Source: Macquaria australasica
Taxonomy: Eukaryota > Chordata > Actinopteri > Centrarchiformes > Percichthyidae
Direction of reading: 5' to 3'
DNA: 64,000 bases
Assembly: GCA_005408345.1 (NCBI GenBank)
Contig: SEMN01000352.1
Coordinates: 1-64,000 of the forward strand
The notes below the pieces were generated by a model. It saw only the letters and a program-made list of their open reading frames with translations, had not been told where the DNA came from and did no database searches. Below are positions 44,607-56,855 of this stretch, piece by piece (within the stretch, counting starts at the first letter, position 1; every line of letters begins with the position of its first letter). Made by a program: the position numbers and the translations under genes.

Positions 44607-45063
44607 GTAAGCTCCTGGTTCCATCTAGAACCGATGTGCTTTGAGATCACTGCATTTAGAGCTTTTAAATATACACGTGGAATACAAAAGAGTGGTTGTG
44701 TTTGATATGTACTTAACACATTTATATCTAGATTTAATCACTGTCACTCCACACATTTTTATTTAATTGGAACAGCTTTAACTTTGTCAGTTTATTTCTA
44801 ATATATCAAAAAAAAGAAAGAACCTAACACATTTGTGAAGGTGTTTTATTTATGTAGGCGTATTTATCATTTCTAATCATGGCTTCTGGTCTGTGTCTCC
44901 TTTTTCCCACCACTACAGTCCAGATAAAGGCCCGTAATTACATTGAAATGCCTACCCCACTCCACTCACACTGATTGTTTTTCTGCGTAACACACTATTT
45001 AAAGTTACAGAGGTCGCTTTCTCTCTCTCTCTCTCTCCTTTCTTACCTCACTCCTCACCGCAG

Positions 45064-45197
45064 TGAGAGACATGCAACAGATGTACGAACTGTGGCTGCA
45101 GCTCACCAATCAGAGTAGACGCACAGATAGCTCTGCCGTGACCCCGCCCCCAGAGGACAAGCAGGTCACCATATCAGCAGATTACACAGAAAGCATG
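45064..45197 (+). CDS. zc3h7b: ZC3H7B-like exon following the zinc finger
   Basis: Acceptor CACCGCAG after a CT-rich tract, donor CATG|GTGAGT. It completes a Leu codon from the previous exon and encodes RDMQQMYELWLQLTNQ through SAVTPPPEDKQVTIS to ADYTESM (44 codons). This matches the ZC3H7B part with the DMQQTYDMW and DYADIM motifs. The two expected last exons (a C2H2-like finger with HCWLCGKNSNSKKQW and the final CCCH finger) were searched for up to 53000 and not found. Confidence 0.78.
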
Positions 45198-45784
45198 GTG
45201 AGTGGTTATAACATCATCAATATCAAGTATAAAGTGAACATGACACATTGGCTTTCTACACTGATGTGTCAGGAAACATCTAATGAAGAAGATGTGGATT
45301 TATAAGTATTTTATATAGTAATGTATAGTATTCTTCAGATCAACTGGCTGCTTCAGGAACTTAAGTAGTTGTTTGATGTCTGATTGCTCATCATATTTCT
45401 GTTTGACACTGTTAAAACTAAAAGGCTAAAAAAATCCGAGAGAAATTCAAAAAAAGAGAGAAGAAATTTGCAAACAGAACCTTCTATATAAAAGGTTTGG
45501 ACACAGTTTAAAGTAACTGACTGCATCTCTGTTTGCTGAGGTTGATGTGATTGTTGGTAAGTGTGTGAGAGATGAGCTGTGTAAACGTGTGTGGTTTCAG
45601 GGAGGCCGGCGGTTGTCAGACGGAGACGATCTCTGAGTGCTGCTGTGTGAATCAGAGACAGAGAGACGGGCCTGCCATACCAGCTACAACTGAACAGTGT
45701 CATTTTTCAAGTCTGACCTCCTGTAGCGTCTAGCCAGCAGTGTGAGAGCAGACTGACACCCAATTAAATGGTTGACCCCACCCC

Positions 45785-45831
<47 letters not shown>

Positions 45832-46785
45832 TTTGACGCAGCACATGATACACAAATCATAGGCACCGATTAACACAAAGAGAAAGCTTTGTAAGTGAAA
45901 ATACAGGACTTGGCTGGAGCATTGTGCTTTAATATCACGCTGCAGTTACACACAGCACCTTTAGGTTCCCCTTCAGCAGATTATACTGCAGAAATTCCAC
46001 AAACAACTAGTTTTGCTCTGACTAAAATAATATAATTATAGTAACTAGTATTCCTTAGTGCTCTTTGGACTGAGTATCTGTTTTTTTTTTTTGTTTTTTT
46101 TGAAAACTCCTCGCAGCACTGAAACTGTTGTTGGGTGGGCGCGCTGGTCGCAGCTCTTAAATTCAGCTTAGTGGTAGTTCAAAACTGAATTGAGGCTCGG
46201 CACTCGTACGCCTAAAGTTGAAATTTTAACTTGGGAGTGCCAAAAATGCCAAGCTCTCAGTGCTGATGATGGCTAACGAGAGCATTGTGAAAAGAGGTTC
46301 TTGGTGGACACTCCTCATTGAGCTGCATAACAACCAAATCCTACTCTCCTGCCTTCAAGGGAATATAGCGAAAGGGTCAAAATAACTTTCTGGAGATGAA
46401 TGAGTTTGAGCGTAATTTTCTTTCCAAGGGGAGTTGTACTTCCTTGTTATATTGTCTGCCATATTGGTAGAATGCTTTGAATGTAATGCCTGCAAGGGCC
46501 TTTAAAACTATGAAATTAGTCATTTAAAACGTTGCTGTGGTTGTGGAATGTACGCAAGTATATTTACGTGCCCCCCCCCCCCCCCAAAAAAAAACAAACT
46601 TGTGTAACATGACAGTTTTCCCCCTCCCCCCTCTTTATTGATATAAAAAGGCCCCTTGATAGCCTTGATAACGGTTCCTGCATGGGACCTTGTAGTTGCT
46701 GTCAGCCATATTCCAGGTGAATCAAAGCGTGCGTGAATGTCAGCTCCTCTCAACTTGATGAAAAGGGCACATGGGAGAAATTTGC
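45198..46785. other. No gene recognised; low-complexity islands
   Basis: Follows the last ZC3H7B-like exon. Contains a (CA)n run (45785-45830), T-rich tracts at 46081 and a poly-C/poly-A junction at 46570-46594. A possible exon at 45601-45645 after TGGTTTCAG reads nothing I recognise. Confidence 0.5.
45785..45830. repeat. (CA)n microsatellite
   Basis: About 22 CA units. Confidence 0.97.
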
Positions 46786-47062
46786 CTTTGAAACGGTTGC
46801 AGTTTGGTTACGTTTAGGCACCAAAAGTACCTACTGTAGTTCACTGTTGTCTTACTATTTTAACCCAAACCGTGATCTTTTCGTAAACCTAACCAAGACG
46901 TTTTGGTGCCTGAACCTAACCAAATTGTGACCGTAGTACTGCAAGAAAGCTTTTCTAACACGTGATTAATGTTGTGAAACGGTTTGGTTAGGTTTAGGCA
47001 CCAAAAGTACTTGGTTAGGTTTAGGAAAAGATCATGGTTTGGGTTAAAATAATAAGTGTCAC
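46786..47062. repeat. Inverted-repeat element with GGTTAGGTTTAGGCACCAAAAG motifs
   Basis: The motif TTAGGCACCAAAAGTAC occurs forward at about 46812 and 46993 and inverted (TTTTGGTGCC) at about 46900. TTAACCCAAACCGTGATC at about 46860 pairs with GATCATGGTTTGGGTTAA at about 47030. This foldback arrangement is typical of an abundant fish non-autonomous repeat. No coding capacity. Confidence 0.75.
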
Positions 47063-47937
47063 ACGAGACACGAACAGTGGTCTCTTGGGTGAAAGCCATT
47101 CATCCACCCCGACCTCCTTGCCACGCGGACTTTGTCGCTCTTCATACTACAGCACCTGACTTCCTAAAGGCTTTCTGGCTTCTGAAAGCCTTCTGGCAGA
47201 AAACATTGAAATCAAACTTCTCCCATGTGCACGAAAGCGGGGGAAAAAACATCTCAACTAATCACCTGTGGCTGAATTACACATGGCTAATGGCTCAAAG
47301 CAATTGTTGCCAAAGCGACCAAGGTGCTATTCACCATCACGTACTTTAAACTGTACTGGTAAGCAGCTGACAGAGATGTGAAGCTGGAGTAGGAGAGGGC
47401 TACAGAGAAGGGAGTCCTGGCTAGAGCTGCTCTCAGTAATAGATCAGTTCAGACCGCAGATGCCCATTAAATAAACAAAAATGACCTCACTTGGACTGAA
47501 GCACAGTGAAAATACTGACCGTGCAGGAGACTTAAGTTGTGATAAAAGATGAGTTTTGTAACAATTAAAGAAAAAAAAGTCGTCCAGATGATAGATAATT
47601 TAAAGAGTGAGAAGCTGGGAGACTGTCTAATGAAAGAATAGAAGATTAAGAATGTATTTTTCTATAGTTTATTGTGAGAATATTTAAGATAATTTGAAAG
47701 TAAGGGCAAGTTGCCACTTCTTCAGTTGAACTGGGGTCATTATTTCACTTAAAAACCAATTATGCCCCCACAGCCTTCAAACGGAAACCCGTGTTCCTCA
47801 TATGCATCCAAATGTCATGTTCCTGATAGCTAACGGTAGCCCCGAAGATTAACCTTTTCATTATGGGAAACCCGCTAGCTTGAGACAGACGCACCACATA
47901 TTGTGCCTATAAACAACACATCGACATGTGACACGAA

Positions 47938-47984
47938 CACACACACACACACACACAGACACACACACACACACAGACACAGGC
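47938..47984. repeat. (CA)n microsatellite
   Basis: Interrupted ACACACAGACAC run. Confidence 0.95.
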
Positions 47985-50900
47985 AGGATATCTGTTCCCC
48001 ATCATATTCTAGCCTTTAATGTGGACGGAGACACGACGGAGGTATGTCTATATTCAGATACATACACACGTATTATACATATTTACAAATAATGGTATAC
48101 TACTAATAATAATTGATAACTTAGCGGTTAAGCTTAATAAATATATAACCTGAAAACCTGTATTGATTACATAGAAGAACTTCTTGTTATTGAGGTATTG
48201 CTATATGACATGTATCGCTGAACTAGATGACTATAGTGATTTTTTGGGGATTTTTTTTATTATTATTCTTTTTATTTCGTAATTTTTCCTTCTGTGTGGG
48301 TTGTTCCAGACAGGGCTTGTATGAAGGGGTTGCAGCAGAGATTGATTAGAGTTTCAGGCTGAATGTGTCAAAATGGATTACTGAAGGTTTAATCTTTGCA
48401 ATTAAAGCAGAGTGGCAGGAAATCGTGCGAGTCACCCAACCTGAGTGCAGCAGCTAAACTGGATATACAGAATATGGAAATGTTCCTGTTCTGCAAGTGT
48501 AGATCAAACATTTTGTGAAGCTGCACTTTTATATTTGAAGTATTCATCTAATCTTCCAGAGTGACCTCAACAAAATCAACAAATGGCTTCAACTCCCAAA
48601 ATACCTGCATTACACCCACCCAGTACTGGAGAACGTTATGGTCAAATGGAGCAAAACGATAAAAAGTGCAGAGAAGAGACATTTTGCCTATAGAACAGAT
48701 CATCATACCACAGAGTAGTCTACGGGTGTTTTGTGATATTCAATTTTTTGTCTGCAGTCCCTCCGTTTAGATCAGAGGATAAATAGAAAATAGAGAAATG
48801 GTTGTGACACCAAAGGCTGCAGTGTCTTAATTATCCTGCTCCTAAAACTTCTTGTCCAATCAGAATTTAGACAGAAACCCCAAAATGCAGATCTCGGGTC
48901 AGTTTTGCTGGTCACTCGGCAGTGGTTTTTAGGGATAGTTGCTAATGAGCCCTTGTCTGGAACAGCCCAGGTATTAGCTTCTTTGAGGGATCGTATTACT
49001 ACTACTCCTAGTATTATGATGGATATGATGACGATAATGATTGCTATCTATTGACTATTTCTATTTCTTCTTTATATGCTATTGATATATGTATGTTAAT
49101 TGCAATGTATAACTCTCTTTATATATGTATCCATGTATGAATATAATGATTGACAGTAAATATGCATCTGTGTATGCAGCAGTGCACAGCTCTGTCTGGG
49201 AGGCAGTGAGCAGAAAACATCCAGCTTTTGATATGTAATGTAAGGCTCTTGATTTTTAAATTTTTTTTTTTTTAATAATCCTATGGGTGGTGATGTCAGT
49301 TATGAGCTACCAACAGTTGTAGGTCGTCAGTAGTACAAGACCTTTCACACAGTATGGTAGACCTGCTATATATTAATGTTGTCTGAGCTCTGTTTGTAGG
49401 CCTTGGGATTGTTTGGGCACTGGCCAAAGGAAGAAAAAAAAAGAGATAGTTGATTATTAAAGCTAAAAGTATATATACTGTTAACTGTTTCCCATTTGCA
49501 GTGTTGATCCTACCAACAGAGCTCGCTGCTCACTGTCTGCGCTGTGCGGTTTTGTTTAAATTGATTCACCAGGCAAAGACAGATCTGGAAACAAAAGCAT
49601 ACATAGTAGCCTATATACTCCCGTATAGCGCCTTATTCGATATACTACACCTATAAGATGATACATACCCCTATTGTATAATCCTGCTTACTATACAGTA
49701 TATGATACCTGATACCTATTATAATACTTAGACACCCTTATAAGGTAATTTAGATAAGAGATGGTGGAGCTGTTGTTTTTTTCTGTGGCTGTGGAAGAGT
49801 TTGCTGTGGTCAGTAATGTGTTCCCATCTTGTTTTTCAGGGTGTTAGGAGAGTGCCACACACTCAAATGCTCGTTATCATTCAATAGTTGTTAGTTCAGG
49901 ATATTTGCAAAAGCAGCTGGGATGGAAAATTAACATCAGCCACTAACCAAAGCTCGGTAAATCTTCACTTTGGCTGAAAAAGCTGTAGCTGGTGAACAAC
50001 TGAGAGCTGGAATTTACATTAAATTGTGACTATGGCTGGCGTTTTTATATGCATTAGCCAGAGTGAAAAGTGGACACACAAATTGTCCATCCATGTTTGA
50101 ATTCCTGCCTTTAAAGACACGTTGTAGTAAACTGTTCCAGCATTTGAGGGGAGGCTCCTCTTCCATTGTTGGAGAAAGGCCAGCATTGATGATATAACTG
50201 ACACGCACAGAAAAAAGAAAAAGAAAACTTTATACCTGTGCTGCATATTCTGTGTGTGTGTGTTGTTAAAGGCGGGCGAATCAAGACACAAGCTAAAAGG
50301 GAGGCGGGTTCCTACTACTGTATCTCTACACGCAACACATCTCACATGGTCAGTTTTACCACAGTAGCTCAGATTTTCCATCTTCAACAGACTTGGTTTG
50401 CACTTTGTGTAACTTCAGTGTATACTTTGTCAGCCTACCTTGCCGAATGCGGTTGTTTGCCATTCATGCTGAAAAGGTGAGGAAATCAGTCCATACGACC
50501 TGAAGTTTGCTGGGCAGAGAACTTTGAGCCTGGTGCTGTATGACTCTTATTTCAATAAAACTTCAGTTTGCACATAGATAACAAATGTCCTGAGATGTGG
50601 GAGAGAGTTGGCATTAGCTTAATTAGTCTAGTCTAGTAATCTAACCTGAGTTTGTGCGTCAGTTCTGGTCATAACATCCTGCTGCAGTTTAATGAAACGA
50701 CACTTCTCAGCTATGAAACAAGTTTCTGCTCATCCAAATATTCGTGACACCCCCCCACCCCCAGATACAGTTTGTGTCATTTGATTCCCAGCACCAACAC
50801 ACACATACACACACACAGCCACAAAAAATCTTAATTTGTCAGTTTTCAGTCAGTTAGATATTATTGGTTATATTTGAATTGTTTTCAACAACTCGGAAGA

Positions 50901-51409
50901 AGAAACCAGGGTTGTAAGAAGTGGAAAAAACAAGGCCTCTTTTTGTACTGTATTTTTACATTTGGTTTTATGTTTTGTTTTATCTTCTTGACTTTGTTTT
51001 CTCTTTTCTCCTCCCTGGTTGGAAGTTCATGATCTTACAAGTGGACCAAATCTCTTGAAAGCATTTAATAAACAGACTGTTTTAGAGAAAAATGTGGGTT
51101 TTCTTTTTCATTTATCCAAGCACACAATCCACATTACTGTCAAAGGACCCTGACATGACGTGTTGCTGGTGATTATGTTACAATAGTTATTCACCCCGAG
51201 GTTAGTTCATGAACGTTTGCTGTTGTAAACAATCAAAACACTTTCCAGTTTTAAGAACAACAACTGGGTACTTGGCATGGAGCAACTGTATCCACCATGG
51301 CTGACCAAAGAGTGATGTGTGTGTGCAGGAACACTACAGCAACCTTCAAGATGAACTACATTCAACAACAGGTTCCATGTACAGAGACAATAATCTGGTT
51401 AATTATCTT
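47985..51409. other. Intergenic, no gene recognised
   Basis: Long unique-looking region upstream of tef. I found no exon with splice signals and protein-like content on either strand, nor further ZC3H7B exons. It has short AT-rich tracts near 48240-48290 and 49255-49275. Confidence 0.45.
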
Positions 51410-51710
51410 TTAAAGGATAGGTTTACATTTTTACAAGTCTGTCTTGGCACAATACTGACACGGACGTATGTACATTGAAACTTTCTTCCTCCTGTAATCA
51501 TTCCTCCTGTTCATACTGGGAAATTAAGAGATCCCTTCCCAACATGTTTCCAATGTATGTGATGGGGGACAAAATTCACAGTCCTCATTCTGTGGAAAAA
51601 TATTTTAAGGTAATGTGAGGCTTCAACAGTCTTCAGAAGATAACCCACTGCTGAAGCCTCATATTAGGAACTTAAAAGGTTGTGAAAAACCGAACCTCTC
51701 CTTAGTTTAA
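51410..51710. repeat. Second copy of the TTAA palindromic MITE, partial
   Basis: TTAAAGGATAGGTTTACATT at the left. The core GTAATCATTCCTCCTGTTCA and GATGGGGGACAAAATTCAC, and GAGGCTTCAACAGTC, are shared with 4974-5608. The right end is decayed (GAACCTCTCCTTAGTTTAA). Confidence 0.75.
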
Positions 51711-51785
51711 TAGACTCATGAGACTTGTAATAAACTCGTAAACATAATTATAAAGGGTCAGATTAAGGGTCTACCTCTTTACATT

Positions 51786-52075
51786 CACTACATGGACAAA
51801 AGTATGTGGATACCTGAGCATTACACCCATATTCAATGATTGCACATCTAATTTCAAAGCCGTGGGCATCAATATGCTGCTGTAACGGCCTTCACTCTTA
51901 TAGACTGTCCACAGGGTTTTGGAGCCTGGCTGCAGAGAGTTGCTGCCAGCCAGCGATGGCAGCTTGGGAGTGATGTTGGGCAATAAGGTGTTGGAGGTCA
52001 GGGCTCTGTGCAGGCCAGTCAAGTTCTTCGAAAGTACACAGAAGTATGTGTCCACATACTTTTGGCCATATAGTG
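51786..52075. repeat. Tc1/mariner-type MITE
   Basis: The ends CACTACATGGACAAAAGTAT and (reversed) CACTATATGGCCAAAAGTAT are terminal inverted repeats of the common fish Tc1-like type. About 290 bp, non-coding. Confidence 0.85.
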
Positions 52076-52417
52076 TAGGTTTTTGTTTATTCTCAGGTTC
52101 TGATATATTCCAGTAAAACGGAAGTGAATGGAATAAATAGTTTGGTGATAAAAGCATTTAAAAATGAATAATCCACTGACCCTGCTATGGATATGGAATT
52201 GATATTCTACTCTTCAAGGCATTCTGCTAATATAAGGGGTGTTTCTATTATTCTGGCTCCCCTTATGTATGTAATTGAGGGTGAAAAACATAAATACCTC
52301 TCAATAGCCTACAATGCAATATGACGATGACACAGTTGTCAACTGAACTGAATATGGTTGAACTTCCCAGCGACAGGTTTTTATTGCAATGTCGACATGG
52401 AGGTTAGGGAGCTTTTT

Positions 52418-52423
52418 CACGTG
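52418..52423. promoter_or_regulatory. E-box CACGTG upstream of tef
   Basis: Perfect CACGTG, 930 bp before the exon 1A start. The CLOCK/BMAL consensus core; activity not shown. Confidence 0.4.
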
Positions 52424-52705
52424 TAACTAACCTACATACACGACCTTAGTACCCACTGTCAAAATTAAAGGCCGGGGTTTGCTGCATTTTGTTTAATAGA
52501 CTTGTTTTTTTGTTTGTTTCCTCAGGGGACGTGATTTGTCAAACTAATGATTGGCAGGCTTTAATCGACGCAGGTGTGTCAGGTGCAGCGTCCTCGTGTT
52601 GGCTCACTGGCGTGTCTTCGTGGAAATGAGCCGTGATTCATGTGCTAATTAGCTTCACCTGTGCTTTCCCTGCTGCAACAAGTCGAAATACCTGCGTGAG
52701 AAACA

Positions 52706-52711
52706 CACGTG
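52706..52711. promoter_or_regulatory. E-box CACGTG upstream of tef
   Basis: Perfect CACGTG within CACACGTGTG, 640 bp before the exon 1A start. Confidence 0.45.
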
Positions 52712-52957
52712 TGAAATCTTTATACACGGGTATTGGGCCTACCTTGGTTTGACATTTTAAGAACTTAAAGTTAGTATCTGGTAGCCTATGTATTAGTTTT
52801 CCCTGTACCCTCTTCAGTATCACTAAAACAAAATATTATTTGCATAGTGTCTTTTTAAAGCTCACACAGTGATTACTACAGTTCCTCCTCGTGTAGACAG
52901 ACGATACAGATGGGTGTTTGTAACTTTATTGTAGTCTGTGTTTTATTACCTGCTTCT

Positions 52958-52965
52958 TTACATAA
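52958..52965. promoter_or_regulatory. D-box (PAR-bZIP site) upstream of tef
   Basis: TTACATAA, i.e. TTATGTAA on the other strand, the consensus DNA target of TEF/HLF/DBP. It lies 55 bp before the first CCAAT box and 390 bp before the exon 1A start, so autoregulation is possible. Confidence 0.5.
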
Positions 52966-53019
52966 CAGTCCACTTTCTGTTTGTTTTTTTAACCTTAGGT
53001 AATCCAGTCGCGGCCCCGG

Positions 53020-53130
53020 ATTGGCTGCCACCGCTGTGAAGGACACACTTACTGACCAATCGGCGCACTTTCCGTGTATCGCTGGGGGAAAGGGCGCTGC
53101 TGATTGGCTGCACAGGAGACGAGGGGGCGG
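53020..53130 (+). promoter_or_regulatory. tef promoter 1: three CCAAT boxes and a GC box
   Basis: ATTGG at 53020 and 53103 and CCAAT at 53056 (NF-Y sites), followed by GAGGGGGCGG at 53121. Spacing of about 36-47 bp and closeness to the coding start at 53349 fit a TATA-less promoter for the short isoform. Confidence 0.6.
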
Positions 53131-53348
53131 TCTGCCTTAAGTAACTTGTTTGGAGTTCAAAGTGTATGATCAGCTTAAATTCTGATATTCCCAACACTTC
53201 ATGGGAGCTGTCAAGCTCGAGTAAGCCTCAATCGGCCTCCTGAGTCCAGTTCGGTCTTTAAGCTTTATTCTAATATTGCATTTTGTGAGCTGCTGATCGG
53301 CTCTGAAACAATTTTTTTGGCCTAGTTGCAATTTAAAGGGGAAAAAAC

Positions 53349-53424
53349 ATGACTACAGAGATCCCAGAGATTTTCAGGGCTATTTTGGAGCATCCATTTA
53401 CTCTCCCGAACTTTGACGAGAATG
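53349..53424 (+). CDS. tef: tef exon 1A (short isoform start)
   Basis: ATG preceded by GAAAAAAC. Encodes MTTEIPEIFRAILEH then PFTLPNFDEN, with donor ATG|GTAAGT. It resembles the alternative TEF start of the MDMPEVLKSLLEH type in mammals. Phase 1 matches exon 2. Confidence 0.9.
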
Positions 53425-56400
53425 GTAAGTGGCTGTCAATTCAAACTCTGAAGTGGAGTTTGTTGGGAGTTTTGATTCAAGGTATATGCAGCATCGTGAC
53501 ATAAGAGTTTGTTTTTATGCAAAAAAGTCGCCGAAGCAGGATCACCGTTTTTAAAACTGTTTCTGCAGTGTCTGCAGACAACTGCGTGATTGTTGCGTAA
53601 TCCCTGTCAGATGAGCAGATGGGGATTTGTGTCAACTGCTGGTCTGCAGGGATCCGCTCCCTTGCTTTTAGTTACCAGCTAGGGTTCATTAAATAAATTT
53701 CCCTCAGAAGCAGTGGCCTTGCAGACAATGCAGTGACTAAAGTATTTTGTCCAAAATAAAAGCATCTTTAGTGGACATGGGGTTGGGCATGTGGCGTGGT
53801 GACATCAGGGTGGAGCAGGGAAATATAGCAACTGATATTGTGATGTAGGACTACATATTGTTGGTGATTTATGTGATCATCATATTGTGCTGCATACTGC
53901 TGTTAAACAAAAGTGTCCTTTAACACCAACTGGATCCTAGCAGCTTTATCAGAAACACATGTTTGGTGGGTGTGTGTTTCCCCCTAAACAAATCCTGTCC
54001 TGTTAATCAGATAAAAGAGAACAGCTGAGAAGGAGAAACATGATGGTCCTTTTATTGTCCTTCTGATTGATGTTTTGGTACTGAGTGAATGTCTTGGTAA
54101 CTGCTGATATAACCAGTCTGTGTGGATCTGTTTGTCATCTGCTGTCATCTGTCAGGGGTGTGTGTGTGTGTGTGTGTGTATAAAGGGACTTGTGGGCTTT
54201 TTAAGTCACTAGATGGCTCTGTTTGCCTTCCCTGTATACCATGGAAAGATAAATCCGATTAGGGTCAAGTAATTACATTGAGAGGTGTGCTGTTGCTGCA
54301 GGCCCCGTTTAATAGGACTGATTTCACAATCACTTCTGTTGTGTGCTTTGTTATAGGAGCTTCTAAAGAACCCCACAAAATGTATAATTAAAGACATGTC
54401 AATCCTCTTGACCCAAAGTGTCTTTGATGGTCATACAAACATGGGAGTGAAATTAAATGTTTTGATGAACTGCTCCTTTACTCCAGTAATTTCATTAAAG
54501 AATAAGAACATACAGCCAGCTGGCCTGCATGATCATAGGCTGCAGGGCATGCAGAGACAGTGTATCAGCAACTGTCAGTCAACACCGAAGTACCACTGAC
54601 CACAATTGCAGTGAATGTGTGGCATGGTGTGACGCACACACACAAGTGATCAGGACAGAGCAGGTTTCATATTTCTCTGTGTGTGTTGCGCTAAGAATTT
54701 GCTATGTAGGCTTCATAATCATGGCTTCTTTATTTTTAGATTTTGTTGTTGACTGTAGCACCTGTGAGAAAAGTACTTAACATACATGCACTGTGAGCGT
54801 CACATTTGTTTATGTATATGATCTGGCATGGGTCCCGATATCTGTTCCCTGCGGAGTTTAGATTGCATTCACAGTGTGTGATATTTCCGCACATTCATTC
54901 GTGTTTAAAACTGCACAGTCATGCTGACGACAAAGCTTGTTTTCAGAGAAATCCATTCACTACTTATTAACTTTGCCAGACAGGGAAATGGCATTGAAGA
55001 CAGTTTAAATTTGTTGCCATGGATCCGCGTGAGCCAAAACAGTCTGTCTTGTTGCTGTGTCTGGCCATATCTGCATCTGTTAGCTAAGTCACATGTACTA
55101 TACCTTGACTATAAGCATCATATTATATGAGCACATTTTTGACCAGCACCTGAATTTTAAACAACTCTGTGTGATGCCTGAGGCAGAAAAGAAATGCAAT
55201 GCGTCATAGAGAGAAATATTTGATTGTAGATTATGTGCATGGACTCATTTGTGATAAAAAATGTCACTGATTGGTTAAACAATCTACTGGTATTTCAGCT
55301 CTTTGACCTCTTGAAAAATGTAACTTGATGTATATCTGTATGTCTTTTGTGTATGTTTGCGTTTCTGAAACTGTCAGATGGAGTGTTTTTTTCGTAAAAT
55401 AGCAGTTACACACAGCACATGATGTCAAGGTCAAATGGAAGTGGTTTTCTGTCTGCCTTGTTCTCTAATCTCTGCACAGTGCCCCTAAAACAGAGTGCCT
55501 GCAAACTTTATATAAGTTTGTCTTGTTTTTGTGATGTAGACTGCAGCATAGATTTAACTGTGTAGGGCTGTGCACTGCACACATAAGAGTTTACTTTACT
55601 TTGTACATACTGTACACCATTTATGGTGATTGTCATTTAGTATTCCAAGATTTTAAATGAGGTATTCATCAGGTGGTGTATCGAGCTCATGTGCACTCAT
55701 TGTAGCAGCTGACCTTGAAAGCTTTGTCTCTCCTCGTAATGTTGTGCCAAAAACAGATTCTGTGTGAAACATACAAGCAGCATGGGAGGAAAACACCCCC
55801 TCCCACCACCACCACCATAAAACCTACAGTGTGCACCATGTTGTGCTGAGCTGCCTTATGCAATTTATCATACTGATGCCGGTGTAAAAACAGACTGAAT
55901 AATCCAGTAGACAAAGAGAAACACATTGGATGATGGGGAAGATGCATCCTCTATTTAAATATATTCGTCTGTGAAAGAAAACAGGATGTACTTGTTTTTA
56001 GTACATCCTGTTTTGTAATACATCCTGGTTTGCTTTCTTTAATAAATTAAAATTAAATAAGAAATTGTTTTGAGTGGGATTTACCTAGTATTTAATGTGT
56101 ATACGAACACATATTAGCACATCAGGAAGAACCAGACAAAATATTGCATGATTTTTTGGGTTAGCACAACATTGGCTTTTTAATTTGAACGCTGCACAAT
56201 AAGCAAAACAAGCATTTAACTATTGGCTGAAGGTGAAAGGGCAGAAGTGCACGCCATCACCATCACCATGAAGCTGTTGTGAGACTGATCCAGTGCTGTA
56301 TGTTCTGTGCTGTTGTGGTAACTGCGTTAGGACTCTGGTGTTAGACACAGATCATTGCCCTTGGGATGTCTGCTTGGCTGCAGCAATGAACACATAAGCA

Positions 56401-56794
56401 CTGTAACTGAAACCTCAAGGTGCTTCTTCGGTATGTTCTGGACTACAGCACTCCCTGCCCGTTTCTGCGTGTGAGTGACATCGCGCAGCTCCATTGAACG
56501 GAGCCTGTATATATGTAGGGGGCGGCAGGGGGCGGTCAGCTGCGCTCTGATCCGGCATGTGAGGGGGGCGGTGTTGGTGAAGCAGCGCAAGGACATGCGT
56601 TGACTATATGCTGTATGTACTTCTTGGGCAGTGGTTTGCCAGGAGTTGAATAGTGAATTAAGTTGCAAAACAAAAATGGGAACAGGTATATATTTGTGAA
56701 GATAATGTGATGGCCCTGCAGAGAAATATTCATTGACTCTTAACTAACATTAATCATTCCTTACTGAAAGATGTAAAGCCTGTCTATCAGTGTT

Positions 56795-56855
<61 letters not shown>

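Noticed and set aside
45601..45645. Possible third ZC3H7B exon after TGGTTTCAG
   Set aside because: The translation in the required phase does not match the expected zinc-finger sequence and soon stops.
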